64,000 bases of DNA from Bacillota bacterium (GTDB lineage Bacteria; Bacillota; Clostridia; Christensenellales; DTU072): NCBI GenBank assembly GCA_023394875.1, contig JAEXAB010000001.1, forward strand, positions 434,001-498,000, given 5' to 3'. The stretch's first letter is position 1; the number at the start of each line of letters is the position of its first letter. This document shows, in pieces, positions 8,723-16,665 of the stretch. The position numbers and the translations under genes are program-made. Below the pieces are notes generated by a model that did not search any database, was not told where the DNA came from, and saw only the letters and a list, made by a program, of their open reading frames with translations.

Positions 8723-9298
8723 ATGATAGACTTAAGCGAACTTGAGCTTGTCAGAAAAGCGCAAAACGGGGATTCTGTCAGTATGGAAGCCCTGATTTAC
8801 AAATATATGTGGCTGGCAAGAAGCAAGGCGCGCAAATATTTTTTGGTAAGCGGCGGTTACGACGACCTGTTGCAGGAAGGTTTGATGGGGATTTTTAAGG
8901 CCATAAGGGATTTTAACCCCGAAAAAAACGAAAGTTTGACTGCTTTTATTTCCATGTGCATAGGCTCTCAAATAAAAGACGCAATACGCCATTCTTCACG
9001 TGATAAATATAAGCCTCTAAACGGCGCAAGTAGTTTGGAAACGTTGGGGGAAAACGTGCCTCACGAATACATAGTAGACCCAATACATAGTTTTATCGAC
9101 AATGAGGGTGTGGAATCCTTTTATGTAAAACTAAACAAACTTTTCGCCCCGCATCAAATGGAAGTCCTCAAGTATTATATGGAGGGTTATACCTATTCGG
9201 AAATTGCCGAAATGGTAAAGACCTCTTCCAAAAAAGTTGATAATACACTGCATGCAATAAAAACAAAAATAAAGAAAAATAAAGAACTTTTTATCTGA
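8723..9298 (+). CDS. sigH: Sigma-70 family RNA polymerase sigma factor, SigH-like
   Basis: 191 residues. Region 2 is seen in ELVRKAQNGDSVSMEALIYKY and DDLLQEGLMGIFKAIRDFNPEK (core binding and -10 recognition), region 4 in HQMEVLKYYMEGYTYSEIAE with a helix-turn-helix. Position right after cysE-cysS (here without mrnC, rlmB or yacP in between) is that of sigH in Bacillus and clostridia, where it directs transition-state and early sporulation genes. The ribosome site AAGGAG lies just before the ATG and only 8 bp follow cysS. The stop overlaps the convergent gene at 9291-10181 by 8 bp. Confidence 0.88.
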   Translation: MIDLSELELVRKAQNGDSVSMEALIYKYMWLARSKARKYFLVSGGYDDLLQEGLMGIFKAIRDFNPEKNESLTAFISMCIGSQIKDAIRHSSRDKYKPLNGASSLETLGENVPHEYIVDPIHSFIDNEGVESFYVKLNKLFAPHQMEVLKYYMEGYTYSEIAEMVKTSSKKVDNTLHAIKTKIKKNKELFI

Positions 9299-10181
9299 AA
9301 CTTCCCAATAAAATCAAAGTAAGCAAAGAGCAGATTGACAGCGACACTATTTGTCCTGTCAAATAAATTATTAATGAATATCTTCCCGGCACGGTGAAGA
9401 ATTTATTCCACTTTCCGTCCAAAAAAGGAAGGAGCGATTTTTTGTTGGGATAAAGTATGGGAGTAAGCGCCGCTCCGAAAAAGAAAAATGCTATAAACGG
9501 GAAGAGCGGGAAATAATCGGCTGTCCACCAGTTAGCCACAAAAAAGAACATCCCCAATATCTTAGATTCGGTTTGTAACGTATCAAAAGAACTGTCAACG
9601 TCGTTTAGAGAAACGTTGAATTTAATATTTATAAAGAGAAAAACTCCCGCCAGTATAAAACAGACTGCCGATTCTATATATTTTATTACTTTTTCGTTAT
9701 ATTCTTTTTTTCTCCACTTATAAATAAGTCTGCCAAGCAAGGTTATCAGTTTGCTAATCAAGCTGTAAACGATAATAATTATTGCTAAGCAATGCAACAC
9801 TCCGAACAATATAAAAAATTCTTCTCCCGAAACTTTCTGCGCGATAAAAGTAATAATGCTGACCATGATAGCCACGCAAACAAGCTTAACGCCCCGTAAA
9901 AAATTGTCGCGGGAAAAAGCCGTGCAAAGTCCGCTTGTACAGAAGAAAACAAACAAAAAAGCCGGTCGCCAAAAGAACCGTATTTGACTATCCATATAAA
10001 GGTTGCCGTATTTATTCAAAAATTCCAAAAAAGCTACGCCGGAATTTGCCCAAGCGGTATAAACATAGGTAAAATCATACATTGTATGGTCAACAAGAAC
10101 AAGCAAAATCGCCAGGCCTCGGAAAAAATCCAATTCCCATATGCGGCGTTTTTTGACCAAACCGTTCTTTTTTAGGCTCAT
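9291..10181 (-). CDS. DUF1624 / heparan-alpha-glucosaminide N-acetyltransferase-like membrane protein
   Basis: 296 residues with about seven hydrophobic segments. The N-terminal RRIWELDFFRGLAILLVLVDHTMYDF is the family hallmark (DFxRGxAI and a following His in TM1-2, the presumed acyl-transfer His). By analogy with HGSNAT it may move acetyl groups across the membrane onto a sugar or envelope polymer (inference). It begins inside the end of the 10178-10933 gene (4-nt ATGA overlap), so the two are translationally coupled. Its 3' end overlaps sigH tail-to-tail by 8 bp. Confidence 0.75.
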   Translation of the reverse strand: MSLKKNGLVKKRRIWELDFFRGLAILLVLVDHTMYDFTYVYTAWANSGVAFLEFLNKYGNLYMDSQIRFFWRPAFLFVFFCTSGLCTAFSRDNFLRGVKLVCVAIMVSIITFIAQKVSGEEFFILFGVLHCLAIIIIVYSLISKLITLLGRLIYKWRKKEYNEKVIKYIESAVCFILAGVFLFINIKFNVSLNDVDSSFDTLQTESKILGMFFFVANWWTADYFPLFPFIAFFFFGAALTPILYPNKKSLLPFLDGKWNKFFTVPGRYSLIIYLTGQIVSLSICSLLTLILLGSFR

Positions 10182-10933
10182 TTATACTCTATCCTTACAG
10201 GAATTTTTTTATTGCCTTCCAGGCGGTACAGTTCGTAACGGTCGCTGTATTCATGGACAAGAAGGTCGGGTTCTAATTTGCTGAAATACACCTCAGGCTT
10301 TTCGCTTGCAGGTTCGCTTACCATAACCGTCTTTTTTTCTTCTGTCTTTTTCTCCTCAACCTTTTTGGGCAACCAGTCGGGGAAAAGAGTAATTCTTGCC
10401 TTTTCGCTTTCCTTTTTGTTCTTTTGCTTGAAATCCTCGTTAGGCAAAAGATATTCGGGAGCGGGATATTCCTTTTTCGGCTGAAAAGCCTCAATTTCGG
10501 GTGGATTTAGCTCTACTTCTTTTTTGGTTTGATTATAGGTTTCCCAACGGTTTTTCAGACTTATCTCTTCGCCGTCTTCTAACTCTTCTTCTTTCTTTTC
10601 CCAAATGGGGTGTTTATATCCCTTGTAAACCGATTTTGCGGGTTTTACTATAAGATTCTTTACCGAAATAATCAGGCTGCAAATAATGCAGGCAACGGCG
10701 CCCGAAAGATAAATGGTGCTGTAAAGGGAAAAATCGAAGGGATTAAAGGAAAAAGCAAAATACAATACAGCGCCGAAAGCCGCGTAAACGGCTGGCACCC
10801 ATAAACCGAAGATAACTAATATCTTCGCTATAATCCGCAATAAAAAAAGCAAAAAGTCAGTCAAGGAGCGCAAAACAGAGCCGATAAAAAGCCCCGACGT
10901 ACAACCTTCGCTTTTTTTTGCCTTCTTTTTCAT
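10178..10933 (-). CDS. Unknown membrane protein with N-terminal TM segments and a long charged tail
   Basis: 251 residues, unrecognised. A Lys-rich start is followed by two or three hydrophobic segments (about residues 14-95, e.g. LLRIIAKILVIFGLWVPAVYA), then a highly charged Glu/Lys/Pro-rich cytoplasmic tail and a short folded-looking end (YELYRLEGNKKIPVRIEYK). It overlaps the DUF1624 gene by 4 nt and starts 4 bp after serS on the same strand, so serS, this gene and the DUF1624 gene read as one operon. It could be an accessory of the DUF1624 enzyme (inference from coupling only). Confidence 0.65.
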   Translation of the reverse strand: MKKKAKKSEGCTSGLFIGSVLRSLTDFLLFLLRIIAKILVIFGLWVPAVYAAFGAVLYFAFSFNPFDFSLYSTIYLSGAVACIICSLIISVKNLIVKPAKSVYKGYKHPIWEKKEEELEDGEEISLKNRWETYNQTKKEVELNPPEIEAFQPKKEYPAPEYLLPNEDFKQKNKKESEKARITLFPDWLPKKVEEKKTEEKKTVMVSEPASEKPEVYFSKLEPDLLVHEYSDRYELYRLEGNKKIPVRIEYK

Positions 10934-10937
10934 AATC

Positions 10938-12197
10938 TTAAATTACGCTTACTCCCATGTATTTTTGCAAAACTTCGGGTATGGTAACGCTTCCGTCGGC
11001 GTTTTGATAGTTTTCTAAAATTGCCGCTACAGTCCTTCCTACCGCAAGTCCGCTACCGTTTAGAGTATGAGCAAGTCTTACTTTTCCGTTTTCGTCACGG
11101 AATTTTATATTTGCTCTGCGCGCCTGGAAGTCCACAAAGTTACTGCACGAAGAAATCTCTACGTATCTTTCATAAGACGGCATCCAAACTTCTATGTCGT
11201 AAGTTTTGCATGAAGAAAAGCCTACGTCACCGCTGCAAAGGCAAACTACGCGATAAGGGAGTTTTAGTTGTTGCAGGATATATTCGGCGTCGTGAGTCAG
11301 TGACTCCAATTCCTCAAAACTCTTGTCGGGGTGGGAGAACTTAACTAATTCTACTTTATTGAACTGGTGCTGACGAATAAGACCTCTGGTGTCTCTTCCG
11401 GCGCTGCCCGCTTCCCCTCGGAAACATGCGGTATATGCACAGTATTTAATAGGTAAGTCTTCCATAGAAAGAATATCGTTTCTGTGCAGGTTGGTTACCG
11501 GCACTTCGGCGGTAGGCACAAGATAAAAATCGGTATTTTTTACGGCGTACATATCCTCTTCAAATTTGGGAAGCTGACCTGTACCGTACATACTGTCTTT
11601 ATTGACCATAAAGGGAGGGAATACCTCGTTATAACCCCTTGCCGTGTGGGTATCCAACATAAAGTTAATTACCGCTCTTTCCAGCCTTGCGCCCATTCCG
11701 TGATAGACGGTAAAGCGCGCTCCGGTTATTTTGGAGGCCTGTTGGGTATTTAGTATCTTTTTATTTTCCCCTATATCCCAGTGGGCAAGAGGCTGAAAAT
11801 CAAATTTAGTAGGCTCTAAAAATCTTCTTTGTTCAACGTTGTCTTTGTCGTCCTTGCCGTACGGAACGCTGTCGTCCACCATATTGGGGATATTGTACAT
11901 AAGCTCTGATAATCTTGTCTCGATTTCGGCAAGTCTGGCGTCAAGTTCTTTTATTTCATCACCGGCGCCCTTCATTTCGGCTATCAAGTCGTCGCAATCC
12001 TCTTTATTCCTCTTCATCTGGGCGATTTTTGCGCTAAATTGATTCTTTTCGGCTTTAAGAGTCTCCACTTTCCTGATATTGGCGCGGCGTTCGGCGGCTA
12101 ATTCTGCTACCTCATTAAGGTCCAGTTGACTGTTTCTTTTGGCAAGTTTTTCCTTAACCAAATCAATATTGTCACAGACAAAACGTAAATCTAACAT
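10938..12197 (-). CDS. serS: Seryl-tRNA synthetase
   Basis: 419 residues, class II synthetase charging tRNA-Ser (and tRNA-Sec where present). Begins MLDLRFVCDNIDLVKEKLAKR and continues as the long antiparallel coiled-coil arm (about residues 30-105) that grips the long variable arm of tRNA-Ser. Motif 2 is seen in CFRGEAGSAGRDTRGLIRQH and motif 3 in LNGSGLAVGRTVAAILEN. Length is normal. I saw no T-box leader in the 102 bp upstream, and the preceding aminotransferase has its own terminator at 12260-12288. Confidence 0.96.
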   Translation of the reverse strand: MLDLRFVCDNIDLVKEKLAKRNSQLDLNEVAELAAERRANIRKVETLKAEKNQFSAKIAQMKRNKEDCDDLIAEMKGAGDEIKELDARLAEIETRLSELMYNIPNMVDDSVPYGKDDKDNVEQRRFLEPTKFDFQPLAHWDIGENKKILNTQQASKITGARFTVYHGMGARLERAVINFMLDTHTARGYNEVFPPFMVNKDSMYGTGQLPKFEEDMYAVKNTDFYLVPTAEVPVTNLHRNDILSMEDLPIKYCAYTACFRGEAGSAGRDTRGLIRQHQFNKVELVKFSHPDKSFEELESLTHDAEYILQQLKLPYRVVCLCSGDVGFSSCKTYDIEVWMPSYERYVEISSCSNFVDFQARRANIKFRDENGKVRLAHTLNGSGLAVGRTVAAILENYQNADGSVTIPEVLQKYMGVSVI

Positions 12198-12259
12198 AAA
12201 TACCTCGATTATTTATAAAATATACCTATATATTACTATATCGCTACTTAAAATGCAAT

Positions 12260-12288
12260 AAAAAAACGTCTCTGACAGGCAAAGACGC
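12260..12288 (-). terminator. Rho-independent terminator after the aminotransferase gene
   Basis: On the minus strand an 8-bp stem with one mismatch (arms 12267-12274 and 12280-12287, loop of 5) is followed by a run of seven T, 12 bp past the stop of the 12300-13490 gene. Confidence 0.75.
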
Positions 12289-12299
12289 TTAATTTGTTC

Positions 12300-13490
12300 T
12301 TATAATTTATAGCTTTCTGCCAGTTCCTTAAAGGCGGGCAAGCTCCTTACTATCATATCATAGCTTACGCAATAAGCTATTCTCACATAGCCTTTGGCGC
12401 CGAAGTCATCGCCGGGCACTACCAACAGACCCAGTTTTTTAGCCCTGTCGCAGAACATGTTTGCATCTTCTTCCAAAGCCTTTACAAATAGATAAAAAGC
12501 TCCGTCAGGACGTATGCACTTATAGCCGTATTCTGTCAAGGTTTCAAAAATAAGATCCCTGTTTCTTTTATATATATTGATATCCGACGTCATTCCCACG
12601 CATTTTTTTACCACGAACTGGAACAAACTTGGCGCGCAAACATAGCCTAACGCCCTGCCTGCCCCACAGATAGCAAGATAAATTTCTCTTTCCTCTTCCA
12701 TCTTAGGAGAAACCGCGATATAGCCTATTCTTTCCCCCGGCAAAGATAAAGCCTTACTGTAAGAATAGCAGACTATAGAATTATCATAATAGTTCATAAT
12801 GTACGGCACGCTTACTCCGCTATAAACGATTTCTCTATACGGCTCGTCGCAAATAAGATATATTGGGTGCCCGTACTCCATACTTTTGATTCTCAAAATG
12901 TCACATAGCGCAACAATCGACCTTTCGGGATAAACTACTCCGGATGGATTGTTTGGTGAATTCATAATTATGGCTTTTGTATTCGGGCTTAGTATTTTGT
13001 TCAGTTCATAGAAGTTTATGGCAAAATCTTCTTCGTTAATGGGCACTACTTTTAAGTTGCCGCCTGCCGATTTTGCAAACACGCTATATTCGGGAAAAAA
13101 CGGCGCGAAGGTAATAAACTCATCATCTTTACTGGAGCAAAGAGCTCTAAGAGTGATACATAAAGATGCGGCGGCGCCTGCCGTCATATAAATTCCGTCC
13201 GGAGTTATCCCCACGTTGAATTTTTCGTTAATGTTGTCGGCAACGGCTTTTCTTACTCCAAAATCGCCTTGGGCTGAGGTGTAGCCGTGAATTAAGGTGC
13301 TGTCCTCCGAATTTATTAGCACTGTAATAGCTTCTTTCACCTTTTCGGGGGCGGGAACGTTGGGATTGCCAAGAGAAAAATCATAGACCTTGTCGCTACC
13401 TTTTTCTGCTGCCAACTTTTTGCCGTATTCGAATAGCTCTCTTATTACCGAACGTTTGCTTCCTAAAGCATACATTTCTTTATTGTACAT
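12300..13490 (-). CDS. Pyridoxal-phosphate aminotransferase, class I/II (aspartate aminotransferase-like)
   Basis: 396 residues. Class I aminotransferase fold signatures: FSLGNPNVPAPE near the start, IIMNSPNNPSGVVY (substrate/PLP region), LICDEPYREIVY (PLP-ring Asp) and CYSYSKALSLPGERIGY with the Schiff-base lysine. It belongs to a clostridial subgroup usually annotated 'pyridoxal phosphate-dependent aminotransferase'; the amino-donor specificity cannot be read from sequence. A GAGG ribosome site precedes the ATG at 13490. A terminator follows at 12260-12288, so it is probably monocistronic. Confidence 0.85.
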   Translation of the reverse strand: MYNKEMYALGSKRSVIRELFEYGKKLAAEKGSDKVYDFSLGNPNVPAPEKVKEAITVLINSEDSTLIHGYTSAQGDFGVRKAVADNINEKFNVGITPDGIYMTAGAAASLCITLRALCSSKDDEFITFAPFFPEYSVFAKSAGGNLKVVPINEEDFAINFYELNKILSPNTKAIIMNSPNNPSGVVYPERSIVALCDILRIKSMEYGHPIYLICDEPYREIVYSGVSVPYIMNYYDNSIVCYSYSKALSLPGERIGYIAVSPKMEEEREIYLAICGAGRALGYVCAPSLFQFVVKKCVGMTSDINIYKRNRDLIFETLTEYGYKCIRPDGAFYLFVKALEEDANMFCDRAKKLGLLVVPGDDFGAKGYVRIAYCVSYDMIVRSLPAFKELAESYKL

Positions 13491-13618
13491 TTTTACCTCG
13501 CCAAATATTTTTACGATATTATTTATTAACGGTTTGTAAAAATTATATAATATTTTCTCAAGTTATGCAATGTAATCGCGGCAGGAAAATAAAGAGGTTT
13601 AACAAGGCAAAAAACTTG

Positions 13619-13647
13619 TTGCGGGATTTTATTAATTACTATATAAT
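13619..13647 (+). promoter_or_regulatory. Sigma-A type promoter for the rubredoxin-hydrolase pair
   Basis: TTGCGG (13619-13624), 17-bp spacer, TATAAT (13642-13647), then an ideal AAGGAGGT ribosome site at 13657-13664 and the ATG at 13673. Confidence 0.75.
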
Positions 13648-13672
13648 GTATATAGCAAGGAGGTTATCACAT

Positions 13673-14275
13673 ATGGACAACAGAGCATTATTTAATATAG
13701 GTTACGGTCTTTACGTATTAACTTCCGCTGACGAAGGCAAGCAGAACGGCTGTATTATTAACACCGTTATGCAAATTACTTCAAATCCCATTTCCATTCT
13801 TATCGGAGTAAACAAAAACAATCTTACTCACGAAATGATTATGAAATCAGGACAGTTCAATATTTCTATGCTTACCGAAAAAGCTCCTTTTTCGGTTTTC
13901 GAAAACTTCGGATTCCACACCGGACGCAACTATGATAAGTATGCGTCCTCTCCCTACTATGCAAAAGCCGATAACGGAATATATTGCATAACCCAGTACG
14001 TAAACTCAGTTCTCCTATGTAAGACTACCGAAACCTTCGATATGGGTACCCATACCCTGTTTAAGTCGTCAGTTGAGGACGCCATTGTTCTTAATGACGA
14101 ACCGTCGGTTACTTACTCCTATTACCAAAATTATATAAAGCCCAAGCCGAAAGTTAGCGACAAGCACGGTTACCGATGTACGATATGTGGTTATGAACAT
14201 ATCGGCGATACCTTGCCCGATGACTACATTTGCCCGATTTGCAAGCACGGCGCAAGCGACTTTGTAAAGTTTTGA
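13673..14275 (+). CDS. High-molecular-weight rubredoxin (flavin reductase-like domain fused to rubredoxin)
   Basis: 200 residues; start chosen at 13673 from the ideal AAGGAGGT upstream, not at the earlier in-frame ATG 13565, which lies before the promoter. The N-terminal ~150 residues are a flavin-reductase-like FMN-binding domain (MDNRALFNIGYGLYVLTS, GCIINTVMQITSNP, ISVLIG-type core). The C-terminal ~40 residues are a rubredoxin: YRCTICGYEHIGD and YICPICKHGASDF supply the four Fe ligands. In acetogens and other clostridia such Hrb proteins pass electrons from NADH to flavodiiron proteins for O2/NO detoxification; no flavodiiron gene is in this window, so the partner is unknown. An alpha/beta hydrolase gene follows after 14 bp. 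Confidence 0.88.
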   Translation: MDNRALFNIGYGLYVLTSADEGKQNGCIINTVMQITSNPISILIGVNKNNLTHEMIMKSGQFNISMLTEKAPFSVFENFGFHTGRNYDKYASSPYYAKADNGIYCITQYVNSVLLCKTTETFDMGTHTLFKSSVEDAIVLNDEPSVTYSYYQNYIKPKPKVSDKHGYRCTICGYEHIGDTLPDDYICPICKHGASDFVKF

Positions 14276-14289
14276 TAATAGAGGTAGAA

Positions 14290-15192
14290 ATGAAAGAAAT
14301 AAGATTAAAGATGAAAGACGGCGTAGAAATAGTCGCCTCTCTTTGGGAAAAGGTTGCTTCTCCCAAAGGCGTAGTACAAATTTGTCACGGAATGAGTGAA
14401 TACGGCCTTAGATATACCGAATTTGCCCGCTTCCTTAACTCCAAAGGCTACATAGTATTGGCCGACGACCACCGCGCCCACGGCCGCACCGAAAGCGATA
14501 AAAACCGCGGACGCCACAAAGGCGATATCTTCCAGAAAACTCTTTCCGATTTGTTGGAAATTTATAACATCCTAAAAACCACGTATAAGCTTCCCATATA
14601 TTTCTTAGGACACAGTTACGGCAGTTTTTTAGGTCAAGCCTTTTTGACTTCGGGTACCGACGTAAAAGCCGTTGCCTTGTTGGGTACCGCCTATTTTAAC
14701 AGAGGTCTTGCCTTAGCAGCAACAATTGCGCTTACTCCCATAGAACTGTTATTTAGTAGCTACCGTCCTTCTTTCGTCAACAAAATGAGCGACATACTTT
14801 TTAACGGCAGATACAAAGGTGACACAGGCAGAAGTCAATGGCTGACCCGCGACAAGCAAAAACGTCAGGAGTTTATCGACGATCCGTTATGCGGAATAAA
14901 TATGAGCATCAACTTTGATTACTATATGATACGCAACCTTATTTCTGTCAACAAAAAAGCCAATCTATATAAACTAAACCTTGACACCCCCATAGGTATT
15001 TTCTGCGGCACCGACGACCCTATCGGCGGCTACGGCAAGAAAGCCACAAACCTATATAATCTATACAAAAAAACGGGCGTCAAGCACTTAGATATCAAAC
15101 TTTACGAAGGCGGCAGGCACGAAATGCTCAATGAAACCAACCGCCAAACGGTCTACAAGGATATACTTACCTTTTTCACAAACGCAGGATAA
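14290..15192 (+). CDS. Alpha/beta hydrolase, monoacylglycerol lipase / lysophospholipase-like (serine aminopeptidase S33 family)
   Basis: 300 residues; GAGGT at 14281-14285 supports ATG 14290. Visible hydrolase features: VVQICHGMSEYGLRY (oxyanion region HGM), LADDHRAHGRTE (typical of monoglyceride lipase-like enzymes), the nucleophile elbow FLGHSYGSF, an acid in FCGTDDPIGG and the catalytic His in EGGRHEML. It probably cleaves a fatty-acyl ester; the substrate is unknown. It shares the transcript of the high-molecular-weight rubredoxin. Confidence 0.87.
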   Translation: MKEIRLKMKDGVEIVASLWEKVASPKGVVQICHGMSEYGLRYTEFARFLNSKGYIVLADDHRAHGRTESDKNRGRHKGDIFQKTLSDLLEIYNILKTTYKLPIYFLGHSYGSFLGQAFLTSGTDVKAVALLGTAYFNRGLALAATIALTPIELLFSSYRPSFVNKMSDILFNGRYKGDTGRSQWLTRDKQKRQEFIDDPLCGINMSINFDYYMIRNLISVNKKANLYKLNLDTPIGIFCGTDDPIGGYGKKATNLYNLYKKTGVKHLDIKLYEGGRHEMLNETNRQTVYKDILTFFTNAG

Positions 15193-15219
15193 CCTTGCCA
15201 AAAAACCGCCCCATAATAA

Positions 15220-15248
15220 TTGACAGCACCCCAAAATAGGTGTATATT
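15220..15248 (+). promoter_or_regulatory. Promoter of the tRNA-Ala gene
   Basis: Perfect -35 TTGACA (15220-15225), 17-bp spacer, TATATT (15243-15248), 14 bp before the tRNA 5' end. Confidence 0.8.
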
Positions 15249-15262
15249 TATGTCATCAACTT

Positions 15263-15338
15263 GGGGATATGGCTCAGTTGGTAGAGCGATGCGTTCGCAA
15301 CGCATAGGCCAGGGGTTCGAATCCCCTTATCTCCACCA
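15263..15338 (+). tRNA. tRNA-Ala (anticodon CGC)
   Basis: A complete 76-nt cloverleaf with encoded CCA: acceptor arms GGGGATA and TATCTCC give seven pairs including the G3:U70 wobble that defines alanine tRNAs, D arm GCTC/GAGC, anticodon stem ATGCG/CGCAT with loop TTCGCAA (anticodon CGC, reads GCG), and T arm AGGGG/CCCCT with loop TTCGAAT. Its 3' end from 15318 to 15338 is one of the two copies of the repeat bounding the arsenic island, so the gene served as integration site and remains intact. Confidence 0.96.
15318..15338 (+). repeat. Left direct repeat (attL-like) inside the tRNA 3' end
   Basis: 21 bp running from the T-loop CGA to the encoded CCA; identical to 20563-20583 except at the fourth base (A here, T there). 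Confidence 0.8.
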
Positions 15339-15350
15339 TATTGAATGCAT

Positions 15351-15381
15351 AGGTTTGATACATAGTTATCAAGCCTTTTTT
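15351..15381 (+). terminator. Terminator of the tRNA-Ala transcript, lying inside the island
   Basis: Ten-base-pair stem with one G:T pair (arms 15351-15360 and 15367-15376, loop of 6) followed by TTTTTT, 13 bp after the tRNA CCA. Confidence 0.75.
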
Positions 15382-15552
15382 CTTTGGCAGAAAGGGATAA
15401 AATTCCTATCCGCCAGTTTTTTAGAGATTAGTAGTAGTCAGATTTCAGGCTATTTGCGGGTCTCTTTTAGTTTTCCTAATCAACTTTTTAACTATTAGGG
15501 CTAGTTTTAAAGATTTGACTGCTTTTTAACGATTATCTAACAATTTAACAAT

Positions 15553-15676
15553 TTGAAAAAAAAGAGTAATTAAAATTATAATATTTCGTTTTAAATAGAC
15601 AATTAGCAGTACGCAAGTTTAAGGCAATTAAACGGGTTAATGCCTCTTACCTAATTAAAAAGAGGCTAATTTATTT
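15553..15676 (+). ncRNA. Putative small RNA or attenuator: promoter plus mutually exclusive hairpins
   Basis: TTGAAA (15553-15558), 18-bp spacer, TATAAT (15577-15582) would start an RNA near 15589. Downstream, 15622-15631 can pair with 15637-15645 (one bulge), while 15642-15648 pairs perfectly with 15660-15666 (GCCTCTT/AAGAGGC) and is followed by a T-rich stretch. The two stems share 15642-15645, so only one can form, like an antiterminator/terminator switch. No ORF lies inside. Function is inferred from structure alone and the AT-rich background makes chance promoter matches possible. Confidence 0.35.
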
Positions 15677-15694
15677 TATAAATTTTAATTTTTT

Positions 15695-15735
15695 GAGAGC
15701 AAACGATATTTAATAATTTAGTTTACTCTCTTTTT
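15695..15735 (+). terminator. Terminator-like hairpin upstream of the ars promoter
   Basis: Arms GAGAG-C-AAAC (15695-15704) and GTTT-A-CTCTC (15721-15730), one mismatch, 16-nt loop, then TTTTT. It may insulate the ars promoter from upstream transcription. Confidence 0.5.
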
Positions 15736-15774
15736 ATTTATAAAAAAAAGGGCAAAACTTTTAGTACAAACACA

Positions 15775-15829
15775 TTGACAACTTTCGATATGAGTAGTAC
15801 AATATTATCATATCGATAATATTCGATAT
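15775..15829 (+). promoter_or_regulatory. ars operon promoter with ArsR operator half-sites
   Basis: TTGACA (15775-15780), 17 bp, TACAAT (15798-15803). Three copies of the half-site TCGATAT lie over it: forward at 15785-15791, inverted (ATATCGA) at 15810-15816 and forward at 15823-15829. The last two form an inverted repeat with a 6-bp spacer immediately downstream of the -10; the first pairs with the second as 9-bp arms around the -10. This is a natural ArsR dimer operator, repressing until As(III)/Sb(III) binds. Confidence 0.75.
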
Positions 15830-15863
15830 CTTGTTTGCATATAATGCTAAGGAGGTTAATTTT

Positions 15864-16196
15864 ATGGCATATTCATATTCTGAATTAGTACCAATCATTA
15901 AAGCTATCTCAGATGAAACCAGACTAAAAATTATAGATATTTTATCATGTGGCGAAATGTGTGCTTGTGACATTTTGGAACTAGTTAACGTTTCACAATC
16001 AACCTTAAGTTACCACATGAAAATGTTAACTGAGTCTAGATTGGTTAACGGTAGAAAAGATGGTTCATGGATGAGATATTCAATCAATAAAGAAAATGCA
16101 GAATTATTTCTATCAAATATAAATAATCTCGTAGAAGAAAAAGAAGAGTGTGTTTGTAAGACAATAAAATCACCTTCAGAAAATCATTGTTGTTAA
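15864..16196 (+). CDS. arsR: ArsR family arsenic-responsive repressor
   Basis: 110 residues; AAGGAGG at 15849-15855 fixes ATG 15864. A winged-helix SmtB/ArsR protein that represses the operon and releases DNA on binding As(III). Helix 3 carries EMCACDILELVNVSQSTLS, the E-x-C-x-C-D metalloid site of the E. coli-type ArsR (C-V-C), directly before the recognition helix STLSYHMKML. The C-terminus adds a second thiol cluster (ECVC) and ends with vicinal cysteines (NHCC), beyond the usual family end. First gene of the operon arsR-arsD-arsA-acr3-arsC-DUF2703, and its own operator lies directly upstream. Confidence 0.93.
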   Translation: MAYSYSELVPIIKAISDETRLKIIDILSCGEMCACDILELVNVSQSTLSYHMKMLTESRLVNGRKDGSWMRYSINKENAELFLSNINNLVEEKEECVCKTIKSPSENHCC

Positions 16197-16211
16197 AGGA
16201 GGATACAAATA

Positions 16212-16664
16212 ATGAGTAAATTAGAAATTTTTGATCCAGCGATGTGCTGTTCAACAGGTGTATGTGGACCTAGTGTAGATCCAGAATTATTACGAGTATC
16301 TACAATTGTAAATATTTTAAATAAAAAAGGGTTTAATGTTGTAAGACATAATTTATCACAAGAACCTCAAGCATTCGTTCAAAATCAGCTCGTTAGTGAG
16401 TTATTAAAAACAAAGGGATCCGAAGCTTTACCAATAACATTATTAGACGGCAAAATAGTAAAGTCGGGTAGCTATCCTTCAAAAAAAGAACTTGCTGAAT
16501 GGCTAAAGATTGAAGTTAGTGAATTAAGTTCAGCTATTATCACTAAGAAGCAAAAATGCTGCAGTGAAAATGAACCATGTGACTGTAATAATGAAAAAGA
16601 AGAACCATGCTGCAGTAATGATAAAGTAGAACAATGTTGTGGTGATAAAAAGGGATGCTGTTAA
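16212..16664 (+). CDS. arsD: ArsD arsenite metallochaperone with extended Cys-rich tail
   Basis: 150 residues. ArsD hands As(III) to the ArsA ATPase and is a weak second regulator. The N-terminal MSKLEIFDPAMCCSTGVCG has the three essential thiols (CC and C, matching Cys12/13/18 of plasmid R773 ArsD); the thioredoxin-like fold follows (ALPITLLDGKIVKSGSYPS). From about residue 112 a repetitive tail carries CC, CDC, CC, CC and a final CC, with Glu/Lys/Asn linkers. R773 ArsD also has C-terminal vicinal pairs, but this tail is richer. The stop is 1 nt before the arsA ATG, implying coupling. Confidence 0.93.
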   Translation: MSKLEIFDPAMCCSTGVCGPSVDPELLRVSTIVNILNKKGFNVVRHNLSQEPQAFVQNQLVSELLKTKGSEALPITLLDGKIVKSGSYPSKKELAEWLKIEVSELSSAIITKKQKCCSENEPCDCNNEKEEPCCSNDKVEQCCGDKKGCC

Positions 16665-16665
16665 T

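Larger units (their letters stand above)
15339..15774. other. Gene-free left arm of the island
   Basis: 436 bp with no credible ORF. It holds, in order, the tRNA terminator (15351-15381), an orphan promoter-like pair followed by alternative hairpins (15553-15676), and a second terminator-like hairpin (15695-15735) just before the ars promoter. I see no integrase remnant in any frame. Confidence 0.6.

Noticed and set aside
12198..12259. T-box riboswitch upstream of serS
   Set aside because: Only about 60 bp remain between the preceding terminator and the gene, too little for a T-box, and no conserved T-box core is visible.
15220..15498. 92-codon open frame overlapping tRNA-Ala
   Set aside because: It covers the tRNA promoter, tRNA and terminator on the same strand; spurious.
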